From CALABS01 sp050260775 (GTDB taxonomy: Bacteria > Pseudomonadota > Alphaproteobacteria > Rhodospirillales > Magnetospirillaceae), in assembly GCA_050260775.1 (NCBI GenBank), contig JBLNCP010000011.1, positions 1-64,000 of the forward strand: a stretch of 64,000 nt of DNA, given 5' to 3'. The first letter of the stretch is position 1. Each line of letters opens with the position of its first letter. Below the pieces are notes generated by a model that searched no databases, was not told the DNA's origin, and worked only from the letters and a program-made list of their open reading frames with translations. Positions 52,906 to 61,272 of this stretch are shown in pieces. A program made the position numbers and the translations under genes.

Positions 52906-52922
52906 CCCCGAATGGGTGGGGG

Positions 52923-53444
52923 TTAGTGCCCCTTGATCTCGATCTTCTTCTCGCCGCTCTCGGGCAGTTCCCGCTTGGGGATGGTGACGGTCAGCACGCC
53001 CTTGGAGAAGTCGGCCGCGATGTGCTCGTCATCGCAGGTCTCGGGCAGACGGAACGAGCGCACGAACGAGCCATAGGACCGTTCGGTGAGGTGGTAATCG
53101 GTCTTCTCCTCCTTGCGTTCGCTCTTCTTCTCGCCGGAGATGCTGAGGACGCCGTCCTTAACGGTGACCGAGACGTCATTTTCATCGACTCCGGGCAGTT
53201 CGGCGGCGATCTCGATGCGGTCGCCCATCTCCCGCACGTCCACTTCCGGGGCGATGTCGCCCATGGAGCGGAAAGCGGCTCCGACCCGCCGGAAGGGGTC
53301 GACCTCGAACATGCCGCGGGCCATCGGGAAGAAGTTGTCGAAGAGGCGGTCAACCTCGTCGCGCAGGGTCATCAGCGGATGGCCGGTGCGCACGGCAGGC
53401 GGGGTGGCCGTCTCGGGTTCGTTCCGCTGGGTCTTGCCGGTCAT
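52923..53444 (-). CDS. hsp20: Small heat shock protein Hsp20
   Basis: A 173-residue alpha-crystallin family chaperone. N-terminal EVDRLFDNFFPMARGMFE, the alpha-crystallin domain from about residue 65 (EVDVREMGDRIEIAAELPGV, VKDGVLSISGEKKSER) and the conserved G-V-L motif FSKGVLTVTIPKRE near residue 155 are present. The ATG at 53444 has a GGAGGACT site; the earlier frame start is untypical. No CIRCE or heat-shock sigma site was recognised upstream. The terminator marks the 3' end. Confidence 0.93.
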   Translation of the reverse strand: MTGKTQRNEPETATPPAVRTGHPLMTLRDEVDRLFDNFFPMARGMFEVDPFRRVGAAFRSMGDIAPEVDVREMGDRIEIAAELPGVDENDVSVTVKDGVLSISGEKKSERKEEKTDYHLTERSYGSFVRSFRLPETCDDEHIAADFSKGVLTVTIPKRELPESGEKKIEIKGH

Positions 53445-53570
53445 GGCAGTCCTCCCTCGGTTGAATTCCGACACGACGGCTCTGTTCAGCCATCGCCTGG
53501 AATTATAGCACCGCGGCCCGGACCGCGGCATTCCTCCGAGGAATGACAGCCTTTCGCAGAAGGGAAATCC

Positions 53571-54344
53571 TTATGCGCCGCCGAAGCTCTGCACCAGCGA
53601 GCCGACCACCATGTACCAGCCGTCCACCAGCACGAAGAAGATCAGCTTGAAGGGCAGCGCCACCATGGCCGGCGGGATCATCATCATGCCCATGCTCATC
53701 AGCACCGAGGCGATGACCAGGTCGATGATCACGAACGGCAGGAAGATCAGGAAGCCGATCTCGAAGGCCCGGCGCAACTCGCTGATCATGAAGGCGGGGA
53801 TGAGGGCCTTGAGCGGCACGTCCTCGGCCTTGGCCACCTCGGGCGAGCGCGACAGGTCCATGAACAGCCTGAGGTCCTGGTCGCGCACGTGGCGGACCAT
53901 GAACGCCTGCATCGGCTTCACGGTGCGGTCGAACGCCTCCATCTCCTCGATCTGGCCGTCCATGTAGGGCTGAAGGCCCTGCTGCCACGACTGTTCGAAG
54001 GTCGGCGCCATGACGAACAGGGTGAGGAACATGGCCAGGCTCACCATCACCATGTTGGGCGGGCTCTGCATGGTGCCGAGCGCCTGGCGCATGAAGCCCA
54101 GCACCACGACGATGCGGATGAACGAGGTGGTCATCACCAGGATCGAGGGCGCCAGCGACAGCACGGTGGTCAGCGCCAGCAGCTGGATGATGCGGGTGGT
54201 GGTCGCGTTGGCGCCGCCGCCGCCGCCGAAATCGATGTTGATCGACTGCGCCGCCGCGGGGGCCGCCACCAGCACGGTGAGGGCCAGGGCGGCCAGGCCC
54301 AGGCCCAGGGCAGCCCGGCGGATGGTGAGGGGGCGTGCCGTCAT
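53571..54344 (-). CDS. fliP: Flagellar export apparatus protein FliP
   Basis: A 257-residue inner membrane protein of the type III export gate. An N-terminal signal sequence (LGLGLAALALTVLVAAPAAA) precedes the family segment SFIRIVVVLGFMRQALGTMQ with PPNMVMVSLAMFLTLFVMAP and the C-terminal GFLIFLPFVIIDLVIASVLM. The start overlaps the fliO stop by four bases, so fliO and fliP are coupled. Confidence 0.95.
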   Translation of the reverse strand: MTARPLTIRRAALGLGLAALALTVLVAAPAAAQSINIDFGGGGGANATTTRIIQLLALTTVLSLAPSILVMTTSFIRIVVVLGFMRQALGTMQSPPNMVMVSLAMFLTLFVMAPTFEQSWQQGLQPYMDGQIEEMEAFDRTVKPMQAFMVRHVRDQDLRLFMDLSRSPEVAKAEDVPLKALIPAFMISELRRAFEIGFLIFLPFVIIDLVIASVLMSMGMMMIPPAMVALPFKLIFFVLVDGWYMVVGSLVQSFGGA

Positions 54345-54631
54345 GGAGCGGGATCCTCTTGTCGTTCCGGTGGGCGGATGCCGCTTTCCACCACCACGTC
54401 GTTGCCGCCGCCGACCAGCAGCAGGTGTTCCTGATCGTCCCGGCGCACCAGGATGAGCCGGCGCCGGTTGTCGAGCGCGGTGCTCTCCACCACGGTGAGT
54501 CGCCGCCGGGCCCCGGGGCGGGCCACCATGCCGCCGAAGCCGAACTTGCGCAAGGCCCACAGCAGGCCCAGCACCAGGCCGAGCACCAGCACCAGCGAGG
54601 CGATGAAACGGAGGTAGGCGGTCGCTTCCAT
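54341..54631 (-). CDS. fliO: Flagellar biosynthetic protein FliO
   Basis: A 96-residue protein with one N-terminal membrane helix (FIASLVLVLGLVLGLLWALR) and a small cytoplasmic domain (RRRLTVVESTALDNRRRLIL, EHLLLVGG), as in FliO, which helps FliP assembly. It abuts the 89-residue accessory gene directly upstream and overlaps fliP by four bases. Confidence 0.88.
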   Translation of the reverse strand: MEATAYLRFIASLVLVLGLVLGLLWALRKFGFGGMVARPGARRRLTVVESTALDNRRRLILVRRDDQEHLLLVGGGNDVVVESGIRPPERQEDPAP

Positions 54632-54901
54632 CTAAGGCGCTCCGGAGGGCGCCGGAGGCTCGTGGCGCTCGTGAATCGCTTGGGACAGGCGGTCGAGGTC
54701 GGCGATCAGCGCCTCCATGCCGGCGAGCAGGTCCTGGCCGTCGGGGCGGTCGAGGCCGACCACGCTCTCGCAGATGAAGCGGATCTTGCCTTCCAGGGCC
54801 GACAGGTCGACCATCGTCCCGGTCGCCAGCAGGCGGCGGGCGGCGCCGACCATGGTGGCGGCCTTCTCCAGCTCGTCGCGCACCTGGGCCAGCGTGCTCA
54901 T
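54632..54901 (-). CDS. Unrecognised helical protein in the fli operon
   Basis: An 89-residue helical protein (MSTLAQVRDELEKAATMVGA, GMEALIADLDRLSQAIHERH) with a Pro/Ala tail and one Cys. It is coupled to the FlhB-like gene upstream by a four-base overlap and directly abuts fliO. Its operon position makes a flagellar role likely: a small assembly factor or chaperone is possible, but no family is recognised. Confidence 0.68.
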   Translation of the reverse strand: MSTLAQVRDELEKAATMVGAARRLLATGTMVDLSALEGKIRFICESVVGLDRPDGQDLLAGMEALIADLDRLSQAIHERHEPPAPSGAP

Positions 54902-55251
54902 GCGCCCTCCACCGTCTTGACCGGCGGCAGGGTGTTGTTGGCGCGGTAGACGTAGGCCAGGATTTCGGCCACCGCCACGAAGGCCTCGAGGGGAATGACG
55001 GTGTCCAGTTCGACCGCCGCCAGCACCTCGGCCAGGTCGGGATCCTCGCGCACCTTGACGCCGTGGGTGAAGGCGGCCTCGAGGATCTGGGCGGCGATGG
55101 CGCCGCGGCCCGATGCCACCACCCGCGGGGCGTCGGCCACGTCGGGGTCGTAGGACAGCGCCACCGCCACGGGCGGGCGCTGGCTGCGGGCAGCCACGGC
55201 GGCGGCCTCGGCGTCGGCGCGCTCGTCCCACAGGTCCCGGCCTTGGCCCAT
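54898..55251 (-). CDS. FlhB C-terminal domain-like protein lacking the NPTH cleavage site
   Basis: A 117-residue protein homologous to the cytoplasmic tail of FlhB (VAVALSYDPDVADAPRVVAS and FVAVAEILAYVYR align with HFAVALKYDMETMNAPMLVA and YKAVAEIIGYVMR of the FlhB encoded at 57615-58685). The N-terminus has no membrane segment and there is no Asn-Pro-Thr-His autocleavage motif. Such EscU/FlhB-like small proteins (FhlB domain) may act with or compete for the FlhB switch. First gene of the minus-strand fli operon. Confidence 0.83.
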   Translation of the reverse strand: MGQGRDLWDERADAEAAAVAARSQRPPVAVALSYDPDVADAPRVVASGRGAIAAQILEAAFTHGVKVREDPDLAEVLAAVELDTVIPLEAFVAVAEILAYVYRANNTLPPVKTVEGA

Positions 55252-55377
55252 GCATCTTATCCCGTTGAGAGTCCGCGCCCGTTCGCGCTAGGCTGACTGT
55301 GGGCGGGCCGCGCTTAAAAAATGGTTTAACCGCCGACGCTGCGGATTCACCGAATTTTAAGCGGGCAACTCCGATAC

Positions 55378-55393
55378 TGGCAGAGGGGTGGCA
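55378..55393 (+). promoter_or_regulatory. Sigma-54 promoter of the flgB operon
   Basis: TGGCAGAGGGGTGGCA keeps the invariant GG and GC with the correct ten-base spacing of -24/-12 elements; it differs from consensus at three places. It predicts a start near 55404, 20 bases before flgB. Flagellar genes of Alphaproteobacteria are often sigma-54 dependent. Confidence 0.65.
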
Positions 55394-55423
55394 TACCCCT
55401 TTCGACGGAGCGGGAACGCAAGG

Positions 55424-55816
55424 ATGTTCGACAAGCTGAACCTGGTTGCCCTCGCCAAGGGGCGCATGGACTGGGTGGCCCGGCGCCAGGAGGTGCTGGC
55501 CGAGAACATCGCCAATGCCAACACGCCGAAGTACGTGCCCAGCGACGTCAAGCCGTTCAAGGAGACCCTGGGCGAGACCCTGCTGCCGGTGCAGCCGGTG
55601 GCCACCGACCCCCGCCACATCTCCACCCAGATCCGCGATCCCCGCGTGGTGGCGAAGACCAAGAAGACATTCGAGTCCTCGCCCGACGGCAACGGCGTGG
55701 TGCTCGACGAGCAGTTGGCCAAGATGAGCGACGCGCGCACCCAGTACGACGTCGCCGCCTCGCTGTTCCAGAAGCAGTTCAAGTTGATCCGCATGTCGCT
55801 CGGCAAGGGCTACTGA
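55424..55816 (+). CDS. flgB: Flagellar basal-body rod protein FlgB
   Basis: A 130-residue proximal rod protein. The N-terminus MFDKLNLVALAKGRMDWVAR and the rod signature AENIANANTPKYVPSDVKPF are typical, as is the C-terminal LFQKQFKLIRMSLGKG. The ATG at 55424 has an AAGG site. It is the first gene of a flagellar operon behind a sigma-54 promoter. Confidence 0.95.
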   Translation: MFDKLNLVALAKGRMDWVARRQEVLAENIANANTPKYVPSDVKPFKETLGETLLPVQPVATDPRHISTQIRDPRVVAKTKKTFESSPDGNGVVLDEQLAKMSDARTQYDVAASLFQKQFKLIRMSLGKGY

Positions 55817-55833
55817 GGCTGAGGGAGAGGGCG

Positions 55834-56244
55834 ATGGACGAGTTGCAGAAGAGCACCCAGATCGCGCTGTCGGGCATGAAGGCCCAGACGCAGCGCCTGC
55901 GTGTGATCTCCGAGAACCTGGCCAACGCCGATTCGCTGGCGCAGACCCCGGACGGCACCCCCTACAAGCGCAAGGTGGTCAGCTTCAAGCAGGAGCTCGA
56001 CCGCGCCAACAACCTGCAGCGGGTGGTTGTCGACAAGGTCCGCCCCGACAATGCCGAGTTCCAGCGCCGCTACGACCCGAAGCATCCCGCCGCCGACCGC
56101 GAGGGCTACGTGCTGGCCCCCAACGTCAATCCGCTGATCGAGCTGATGGACATGCGCGAGGCGCAGCGCAGCTACGAAGCCAACCTGTCGGTGATCAACT
56201 CGTCGCGGTCCATGCTGTCGCGAACCGTCGAAATGCTGCGCTAG
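55834..56244 (+). CDS. flgC: Flagellar basal-body rod protein FlgC
   Basis: A 136-residue proximal rod protein: the N-terminal IALSGMKAQTQRLRVISENL and NADSLAQTPDGTPYKRK, with the C-terminal LIELMDMREAQRSYEANLSV, match FlgC. It lies 17 bases after flgB with a GAGGGAG ribosome site. Confidence 0.96.
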   Translation: MDELQKSTQIALSGMKAQTQRLRVISENLANADSLAQTPDGTPYKRKVVSFKQELDRANNLQRVVVDKVRPDNAEFQRRYDPKHPAADREGYVLAPNVNPLIELMDMREAQRSYEANLSVINSSRSMLSRTVEMLR

Positions 56245-56257
56245 GGGATAGGCCGTC

Positions 56258-56572
56258 ATGTCGAGCATCAACAACGCCATCGCCGCCTATTCCGCCGCCG
56301 CCAAGTCGCCGCTCGACGGCATGGACTCGCGCGACAAGCCCGAGGCCGTGCCCGGCACCGATTTCGCCAGCGTGCTGAAGGATGCGGCCAAGGTCGCCGT
56401 CGGCACCATGAAGGAGGCCGAGGTCAAGTCGGCCGCCGCCATCAACGGCAAGGCCGACATCCGCGAAGTGGTGGCCGCCATCACCAACGCCGAGACCACG
56501 CTGGAGACGGTCGTCAACGTGCGCGACAAGGTGATCAACGCCTACAACGAAATCATGCGCATGCCGATCTGA
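56258..56572 (+). CDS. fliE: Flagellar hook-basal body protein FliE
   Basis: A 104-residue rod adapter protein linking the MS ring to the rod. The C-terminal half (ADIREVVAAITNAETTLETV and NVRDKVINAYNEIMRMPI) is the conserved FliE domain. Its stop overlaps the fliQ start by one base. Confidence 0.95.
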   Translation: MSSINNAIAAYSAAAKSPLDGMDSRDKPEAVPGTDFASVLKDAAKVAVGTMKEAEVKSAAAINGKADIREVVAAITNAETTLETVVNVRDKVINAYNEIMRMPI

Positions 56573-56841
56573 TGACCGAGGCCGAGCTTATCGACATCGC
56601 GCGCGAGACCATCTTCACCATGGTGCTGGTGTCGGCGCCGCCGCTGTTGACCGGCCTCGCCGTCGGCCTCGCCATTTCGATCCTGCAGACCGTCACCCAG
56701 ATCCAGGAGATGACGCTCACCTTCGTGCCGAAGGTGCTGATGGTGTTCTTCTCGCTGGTGCTGTTCCTGCCGTTCATGCTCCACACCATGGACGACTTCT
56801 GGAAGATGATCCTCGACAAAGTTGTCCACGGCTCGGGTTGA
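56572..56841 (+). CDS. fliQ: Flagellar export protein FliQ
   Basis: An 89-residue protein with two membrane helices (TIFTMVLVSAPPLLTGLAVG and FVPKVLMVFFSLVLFLPFML) and the family motif ISILQTVTQIQEMTL. It is part of the export gate. The gene overlaps the next reading frame. Confidence 0.95.
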   Translation: MTEAELIDIARETIFTMVLVSAPPLLTGLAVGLAISILQTVTQIQEMTLTFVPKVLMVFFSLVLFLPFMLHTMDDFWKMILDKVVHGSG

Positions 56842-57610
56842 GGCGGTGCTCAACGACATCATCACCACCGACATCTTTCGTTTCCTGATCGTCTTCACCC
56901 GCATGGGCGCGGCGGCCATGTTCATGCCGGGCATCGGCGGCAGCCGCGTGCCGCCCCGGGTCAAGCTGCTGTTCGCGCTGGCGCTGTCCTTCCTGCTGCT
57001 GCCCGTGGTCGGGCGCGAAATATCGGCCCAGCCCCGCCACGTCGGCGGCCTGGTGCTGCTGATCGCCAGCGAGGCGACCATCGGCGTGTTCCTGGCGATG
57101 ATCATGCAGGCGGTGATGGCGGCGCTCAACGTGGCCGGCTCGTTCATCAGCTTCCAGACCGGCCTCACCAACGCCTTCTCGTTCGACTCGGTGGCCGAGC
57201 AGCAGAGCGCCGCCATCACCACCTTCTTCGCCAACCTGGCCCTGGTGGTGCTGTTCGCCACCGACCTGCATCATCTGATGATCCGGGCGGTGGCCGATTC
57301 CTACGCCACCTTCAAGCCCGGCGCGCCGCTGCCCTTGGGCGAGTTTTCCGACGTTCTCGCCCACACCCTGTCGGCCAGCTTCGCCTTCGGGATCAAGCTG
57401 GCCGCGCCGTTGTTCGCCTTCGGCCTGATCTTCTATGCCGGCCTCGGATTGCTGTCGCGCATGGTGCCGCAGATGCAGGTGTTTTTCGTGGCGATGCCGC
57501 TGCAGGTGATGGGCGGCCTGTGGATGCTGATGGTGGCGCTGCCGATCATGGTTTTCCTGTTCCTGCGTCAGTTCTCCGACGCGCTCGTGCCCTTCCTGGC
57601 GGGACGGTGA
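56822..57610 (+). CDS. fliR: Flagellar export protein FliR
   Basis: A 262-residue inner membrane protein of the export gate, with six membrane helices and typical segments FMPGIGGSRVPPRVKLLFAL, ALNVAGSFISFQTGLTNAF, MVPQMQVFFVAMPLQVMGGL and the C-terminal LFLRQFSDALVPFLAG. The start is uncertain: TTG at 56822 overlaps fliQ, and a GTG at 56846 would give 254 residues; neither has a strong ribosome site. Translational coupling to fliQ is likely. Confidence 0.93.
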   Translation: MSTARVEAVLNDIITTDIFRFLIVFTRMGAAAMFMPGIGGSRVPPRVKLLFALALSFLLLPVVGREISAQPRHVGGLVLLIASEATIGVFLAMIMQAVMAALNVAGSFISFQTGLTNAFSFDSVAEQQSAAITTFFANLALVVLFATDLHHLMIRAVADSYATFKPGAPLPLGEFSDVLAHTLSASFAFGIKLAAPLFAFGLIFYAGLGLLSRMVPQMQVFFVAMPLQVMGGLWMLMVALPIMVFLFLRQFSDALVPFLAGR

Positions 57611-57614
57611 CGAG

Positions 57615-58685
57615 ATGGCGGAAGACAGCGACGACAAGACAGAGCAGCCAACAAGCAAGCGCCTGGACGAGGCGCGCGGCGAAGGCAACGTTCCGCAATC
57701 GGCCGAGGCCAAGATCCTGGCCTCGATGATCGGCGCCCTGATCATCATCGGCATCCTGGCCCCCAAGATGGCCAACGACCTCTCCCGCCTGCTGCTGCCG
57801 TTCGTCGAGCAGCCCCACGCCATCGCCGTCGACGCCGAGGGCCTGCGCGCGCTGCTGCTCCACACCGGCTTGGGACTGATCGGGGTGCTGGCGTGGCCGA
57901 TGCTGCTGATCATCGTGCTGGCGCTCGCGGTGTCGTTGGCCCAGACCAAGGGCCTGTTGTGGGTGCCCAAGAAGCTGATGCCGGACTTCAGCAAGCTGTC
58001 GCCGATGCAGGGCATCAGCCGCATGTTCAGCGGCGCCCAATTGGTCGAGCTGGTCAAGGCGCTGCTCAAGCTCGTCATCATGGGCACGGCCCTGACCTGG
58101 CTGACGCTGCCGCACCTGCGCGAGTACCAGGGGCTGGCCGACCTCGAATTGGGCACCGTGATGGGCTACATCAGCGACCAGGTCTACACCCTGGTGCTGA
58201 CCACGCTGTTTATGATCCTGGTGCTGTGGCTGGGGGATTACCTGTTCCAGCGCTGGCGCTTCATGGAACGCATGAAGATGAGCAAGCAGGAGGTCAAGGA
58301 CGAGAACAAGCAGCAGGAGGGCGACCCCCAGGTCAAGGCCAAGATCCGCTCGCTGCGCGTCCGCCGCGCCCGCCAGCGCATGATGGCGGCGGTGCCCACC
58401 GCCGACGTGATCGTCACCAACCCCACCCACTTCGCGGTGGCGCTGAAATACGACATGGAGACCATGAACGCGCCGATGCTGGTGGCCAAGGGCGCCGACC
58501 ACATCGCCTTCAAGATCCGCGAGCGCGCCCAGGAGCACGAGGTGCCCATCGTCGAGAACCCGCCGCTGGCGCGTGCGCTCTATGCCTCGGTGGAACTGGA
58601 CCAGGAAGTGCCGCCCGAGCATTACAAGGCGGTGGCCGAGATCATCGGCTACGTCATGCGTCTGAAAGGCAAGCTTGCGAACTGA
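57615..58685 (+). CDS. flhB: Flagellar export switch protein FlhB
   Basis: A 356-residue protein. N-terminal DDKTEQPTSKRLDEARGEGN, four membrane helices to about residue 215, and the autocleavage motif Asn269-Pro-Thr-His272 in IVTNPTHFAVALKYD are present. It starts just after fliR. Cleavage at NPTH switches export from hook to filament proteins. A second protein with only the tail domain lies at 54898-55251. Confidence 0.97.
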   Translation: MAEDSDDKTEQPTSKRLDEARGEGNVPQSAEAKILASMIGALIIIGILAPKMANDLSRLLLPFVEQPHAIAVDAEGLRALLLHTGLGLIGVLAWPMLLIIVLALAVSLAQTKGLLWVPKKLMPDFSKLSPMQGISRMFSGAQLVELVKALLKLVIMGTALTWLTLPHLREYQGLADLELGTVMGYISDQVYTLVLTTLFMILVLWLGDYLFQRWRFMERMKMSKQEVKDENKQQEGDPQVKAKIRSLRVRRARQRMMAAVPTADVIVTNPTHFAVALKYDMETMNAPMLVAKGADHIAFKIRERAQEHEVPIVENPPLARALYASVELDQEVPPEHYKAVAEIIGYVMRLKGKLAN

Positions 58686-58689
58686 TTGG

Positions 58690-61080
58690 ATGACGAGCCC
58701 GCTGCCCTGGGCCCTGGGCGCGGCGGTGCTGGCACTTTCGGGGCTGGCGGTGGTCCAGGGGGGACCGCTGGCGATCCCGGCCGCCTCGACGGCGGCCGCC
58801 GCCCTGGCGGCGGGCGGGGTGCTGGCGCACCGGTGGGCCGAGGCCCGGGCCGCCGCCAAGGCGTCGTCGCGCCTGGCCGCCGCCCTCGAATCCGAAAGCC
58901 GCGCCTGCCTGGTGCTGGCTCCCGGGGCCGACGAGGTGTGGCGCAACCATGCCGGCCGGCGGTTGCTGGGACCGGCAACGGCGCCGCTGGCGCCCCTGAT
59001 CGAGCGGGCCGCCGGCGACGACCGCGCCCTGACCGAACTGGAGCGCCTGTCGGCCGCCGCGGTGGTGGGGGCGGTCCGCCGAACCGAGATCGGCCTGCCC
59101 GTCGCCGGCGGCGGCCGCGAATGGTTCGCCCTCGAAGTCCGCCCGACCGGCCCCGACGGCGGTGTCGCCTGGTTCGCCGAGGATGTCACCGCCCGCCATG
59201 CCATCGAGGAAACGCTGCGGCGTGAGAACGAGATGCTGGCCGATTTCGCCGACTATCTGCCGGTCGGCTGCTATTCCGCCGATTCCGAGGGCAACCTCCG
59301 CTATGTGAACCAGCGTCTCGCCGAGTGGCTGGGCAAGTCGCCCAATGAATTGCTGGGCCGCAACCTCGCCGAGGTGCTGGGCGCCGTGCCCAATCCCGAG
59401 GAGGAGCGCACCGAGATGCGGCTCACCGGGCGCAACGGCGAGAACTTCCAGGCCATGGTGGCCCATTCGGTGTTCGACGAAGGCGGCGAGATCTTCACCC
59501 GCTCGGTACTGGTGCGCGACCTCGTGCCCGAGCATCAGTGGGAGCGGGCCCTGCGCTCGGCCGAGCGCCGCTTCCGCTGGCTGTTCGACGACGCCCCGGT
59601 GGGCATCGCCCTGGTCGAGCTCGACGGCACCATCGGCACCTGCAATCTGGCGCTGCAGGCCATGATGGGCATCGATCACGACGCCATGGCCGGCCATCCG
59701 CTCGCCGACTTCATCGCCGAGGACCAGCGCGGCCCGGCCAGCGACCAGTTGTCCAAGGTCATCCTGGGCTCGGTGCCCGGCACCCACCTCGAAGTGCGGC
59801 TCAAGGGCCGCCGCGACCTGATCGCCCAGCTGTTCGTGAGCCCGACCCACGAGGACGGCGACATCTCGGGCCTGATCGTCCACTTCATCGACGCCACCGA
59901 GCAGCGCAACCTGGAGATCCAGTTCGCCCAGAGCCAGAAGATGCAGGCCATGGGCCAGCTCGCCGGCGGGGTGGCGCACGACTTCAACAACCTGCTCACC
60001 GCCATGATCGGCTTCTGCGACCTGCTGCTGCAGCGCCATGGCGCCGGCGATCCCAGCTTCGCCGACATCATGCAGATCAAGCAGAACGCCAACCGTGCCG
60101 CCAGCCTGGTGCGCCAATTGCTGGCGTTCTCGCGCCGGCAGGCCTTGCAGCCGCGCCTTCTGAACGTCACCGACGCGCTGGCCGAGTTGTCCAACCTGCT
60201 GCGCCGCCTGATGGGCGAGACCATCGAGCTCAAGATGGTGCACGGCCGCCAGTTGGGGCTGGTGCGCGTCGACCCCGGCCAGTTCGACCAGGTCATCATC
60301 AATCTGGCGGTCAACGCCCGCGATGCCATGCCCGGGGGCGGCACGCTCACCATCCGCACCAATCCCGCCCACGTCGACACGCCGATCCAGCGCGGGCCCG
60401 AGCTGATGCCGGCCGGCGAGTACGTGCTGATCGAGGTCTCCGACACCGGCACCGGCATCTCCAAGGAAAACCTCGCCCGCATCTTCGAGCCGTTCTTCTC
60501 CACCAAGGAGGTGGGGGCGGGGACCGGGCTCGGCCTCTCCACCGTCTACGGCATCGTGCGCCAGACCGACGGCTTCGTGTTCGTGGAAAGCGAGCTCGGC
60601 CAGGGCGCCACCTTCTCCATCTACCTGCCGCGCATCGAGGCGGAGCCCGAGATGGAGGCCGAGGTCCACCGGCCGGCCCCGCTGACCGAACTCACCGGCA
60701 CCGACCTGACCGGCTCGGGCACCATCCTGCTGGTCGAGGACGAGGACGCGGTGCGCATGTTCGGCACGAGGGCGCTCAGGAACAAGGGCTACCGCGTCAT
60801 CGAGGCCCGCTCGGGCGAGCAGGCCTTGGACGTGCTGCGGAGCGAGGAAGCCATCGACGTGCTGATCTCGGACGTGGTGATGCCGGGGATGGACGGGGTG
60901 ACGCTGGCCCGCCTGGTGCGCATGGAACGCCCGGCCATCAAGGTCATCCTGATCTCGGGCTATTCCGAGGACGTGGCCCGCAACGGCATCGACCCCGACG
61001 AGGGCATCCACTTCCTGCCCAAGCCGTTCTCGCTCAAGCAGCTCGCGGGGGCGGTGAAGCAGGTCATGGGCGGGGAATAG
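58690..61080 (+). CDS. cckA: CckA-type hybrid histidine kinase
   Basis: A 796-residue kinase. Two N-terminal membrane helices (PLPWALGAAVLALSGLAVV and PAASTAAAALAAGGVLAHRW), two or three PAS domains to about residue 410 (ADFADYLPVGCYSADSEGNL, DDAPVGIALVELDGTIGTCN), the HisKA motif LAGGVAHDFNNLLTAMIGFC, ATPase motifs NLAVNARDAMPGGG, DTGTGI and GLGLSTVYGIV, and a C-terminal receiver (LVEDEDAVRMFG; ISDVVMPGMDGVTLARLVRM). Sequence and position after flhB match CckA, which controls CtrA in Alphaproteobacteria. The start at 58690 is an ATG; an upstream TTG is unlikely. Confidence 0.9.
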   Translation: MTSPLPWALGAAVLALSGLAVVQGGPLAIPAASTAAAALAAGGVLAHRWAEARAAAKASSRLAAALESESRACLVLAPGADEVWRNHAGRRLLGPATAPLAPLIERAAGDDRALTELERLSAAAVVGAVRRTEIGLPVAGGGREWFALEVRPTGPDGGVAWFAEDVTARHAIEETLRRENEMLADFADYLPVGCYSADSEGNLRYVNQRLAEWLGKSPNELLGRNLAEVLGAVPNPEEERTEMRLTGRNGENFQAMVAHSVFDEGGEIFTRSVLVRDLVPEHQWERALRSAERRFRWLFDDAPVGIALVELDGTIGTCNLALQAMMGIDHDAMAGHPLADFIAEDQRGPASDQLSKVILGSVPGTHLEVRLKGRRDLIAQLFVSPTHEDGDISGLIVHFIDATEQRNLEIQFAQSQKMQAMGQLAGGVAHDFNNLLTAMIGFCDLLLQRHGAGDPSFADIMQIKQNANRAASLVRQLLAFSRRQALQPRLLNVTDALAELSNLLRRLMGETIELKMVHGRQLGLVRVDPGQFDQVIINLAVNARDAMPGGGTLTIRTNPAHVDTPIQRGPELMPAGEYVLIEVSDTGTGISKENLARIFEPFFSTKEVGAGTGLGLSTVYGIVRQTDGFVFVESELGQGATFSIYLPRIEAEPEMEAEVHRPAPLTELTGTDLTGSGTILLVEDEDAVRMFGTRALRNKGYRVIEARSGEQALDVLRSEEAIDVLISDVVMPGMDGVTLARLVRMERPAIKVILISGYSEDVARNGIDPDEGIHFLPKPFSLKQLAGAVKQVMGGE

Positions 61081-61144
61081 GGCGGTTCCTGACTTAAGCG
61101 CTTATGTTTATTGCCGCACTCCCGCATTTCGCGTGTGTCGGCGC

Positions 61145-61195
61145 GAACTCTCTGCGCACTTATAGGGAACATATGTGAACATTCTTGTTGTGTTC
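61145..61195. promoter_or_regulatory. Cluster of GAAC/GTTC half-sites before recA
   Basis: GAAC occurs at 61145, 61167 and 61177, and GTTC at 61192. Alphaproteobacterial LexA boxes are direct repeats GAAC-N7-GAAC or GTTC-N7-GTTC; here 61167/61177 have N6 spacing, one base short. This may be a variant SOS box for recA; the call is weak. Confidence 0.35.
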
Positions 61196-61272
61196 TCATG
61201 TGGACCGTGTACCATCCCCTCGTAATCCGCGTTGCATAGGCCCACCGTTCGGGATACATGAGGGGGACTGCC

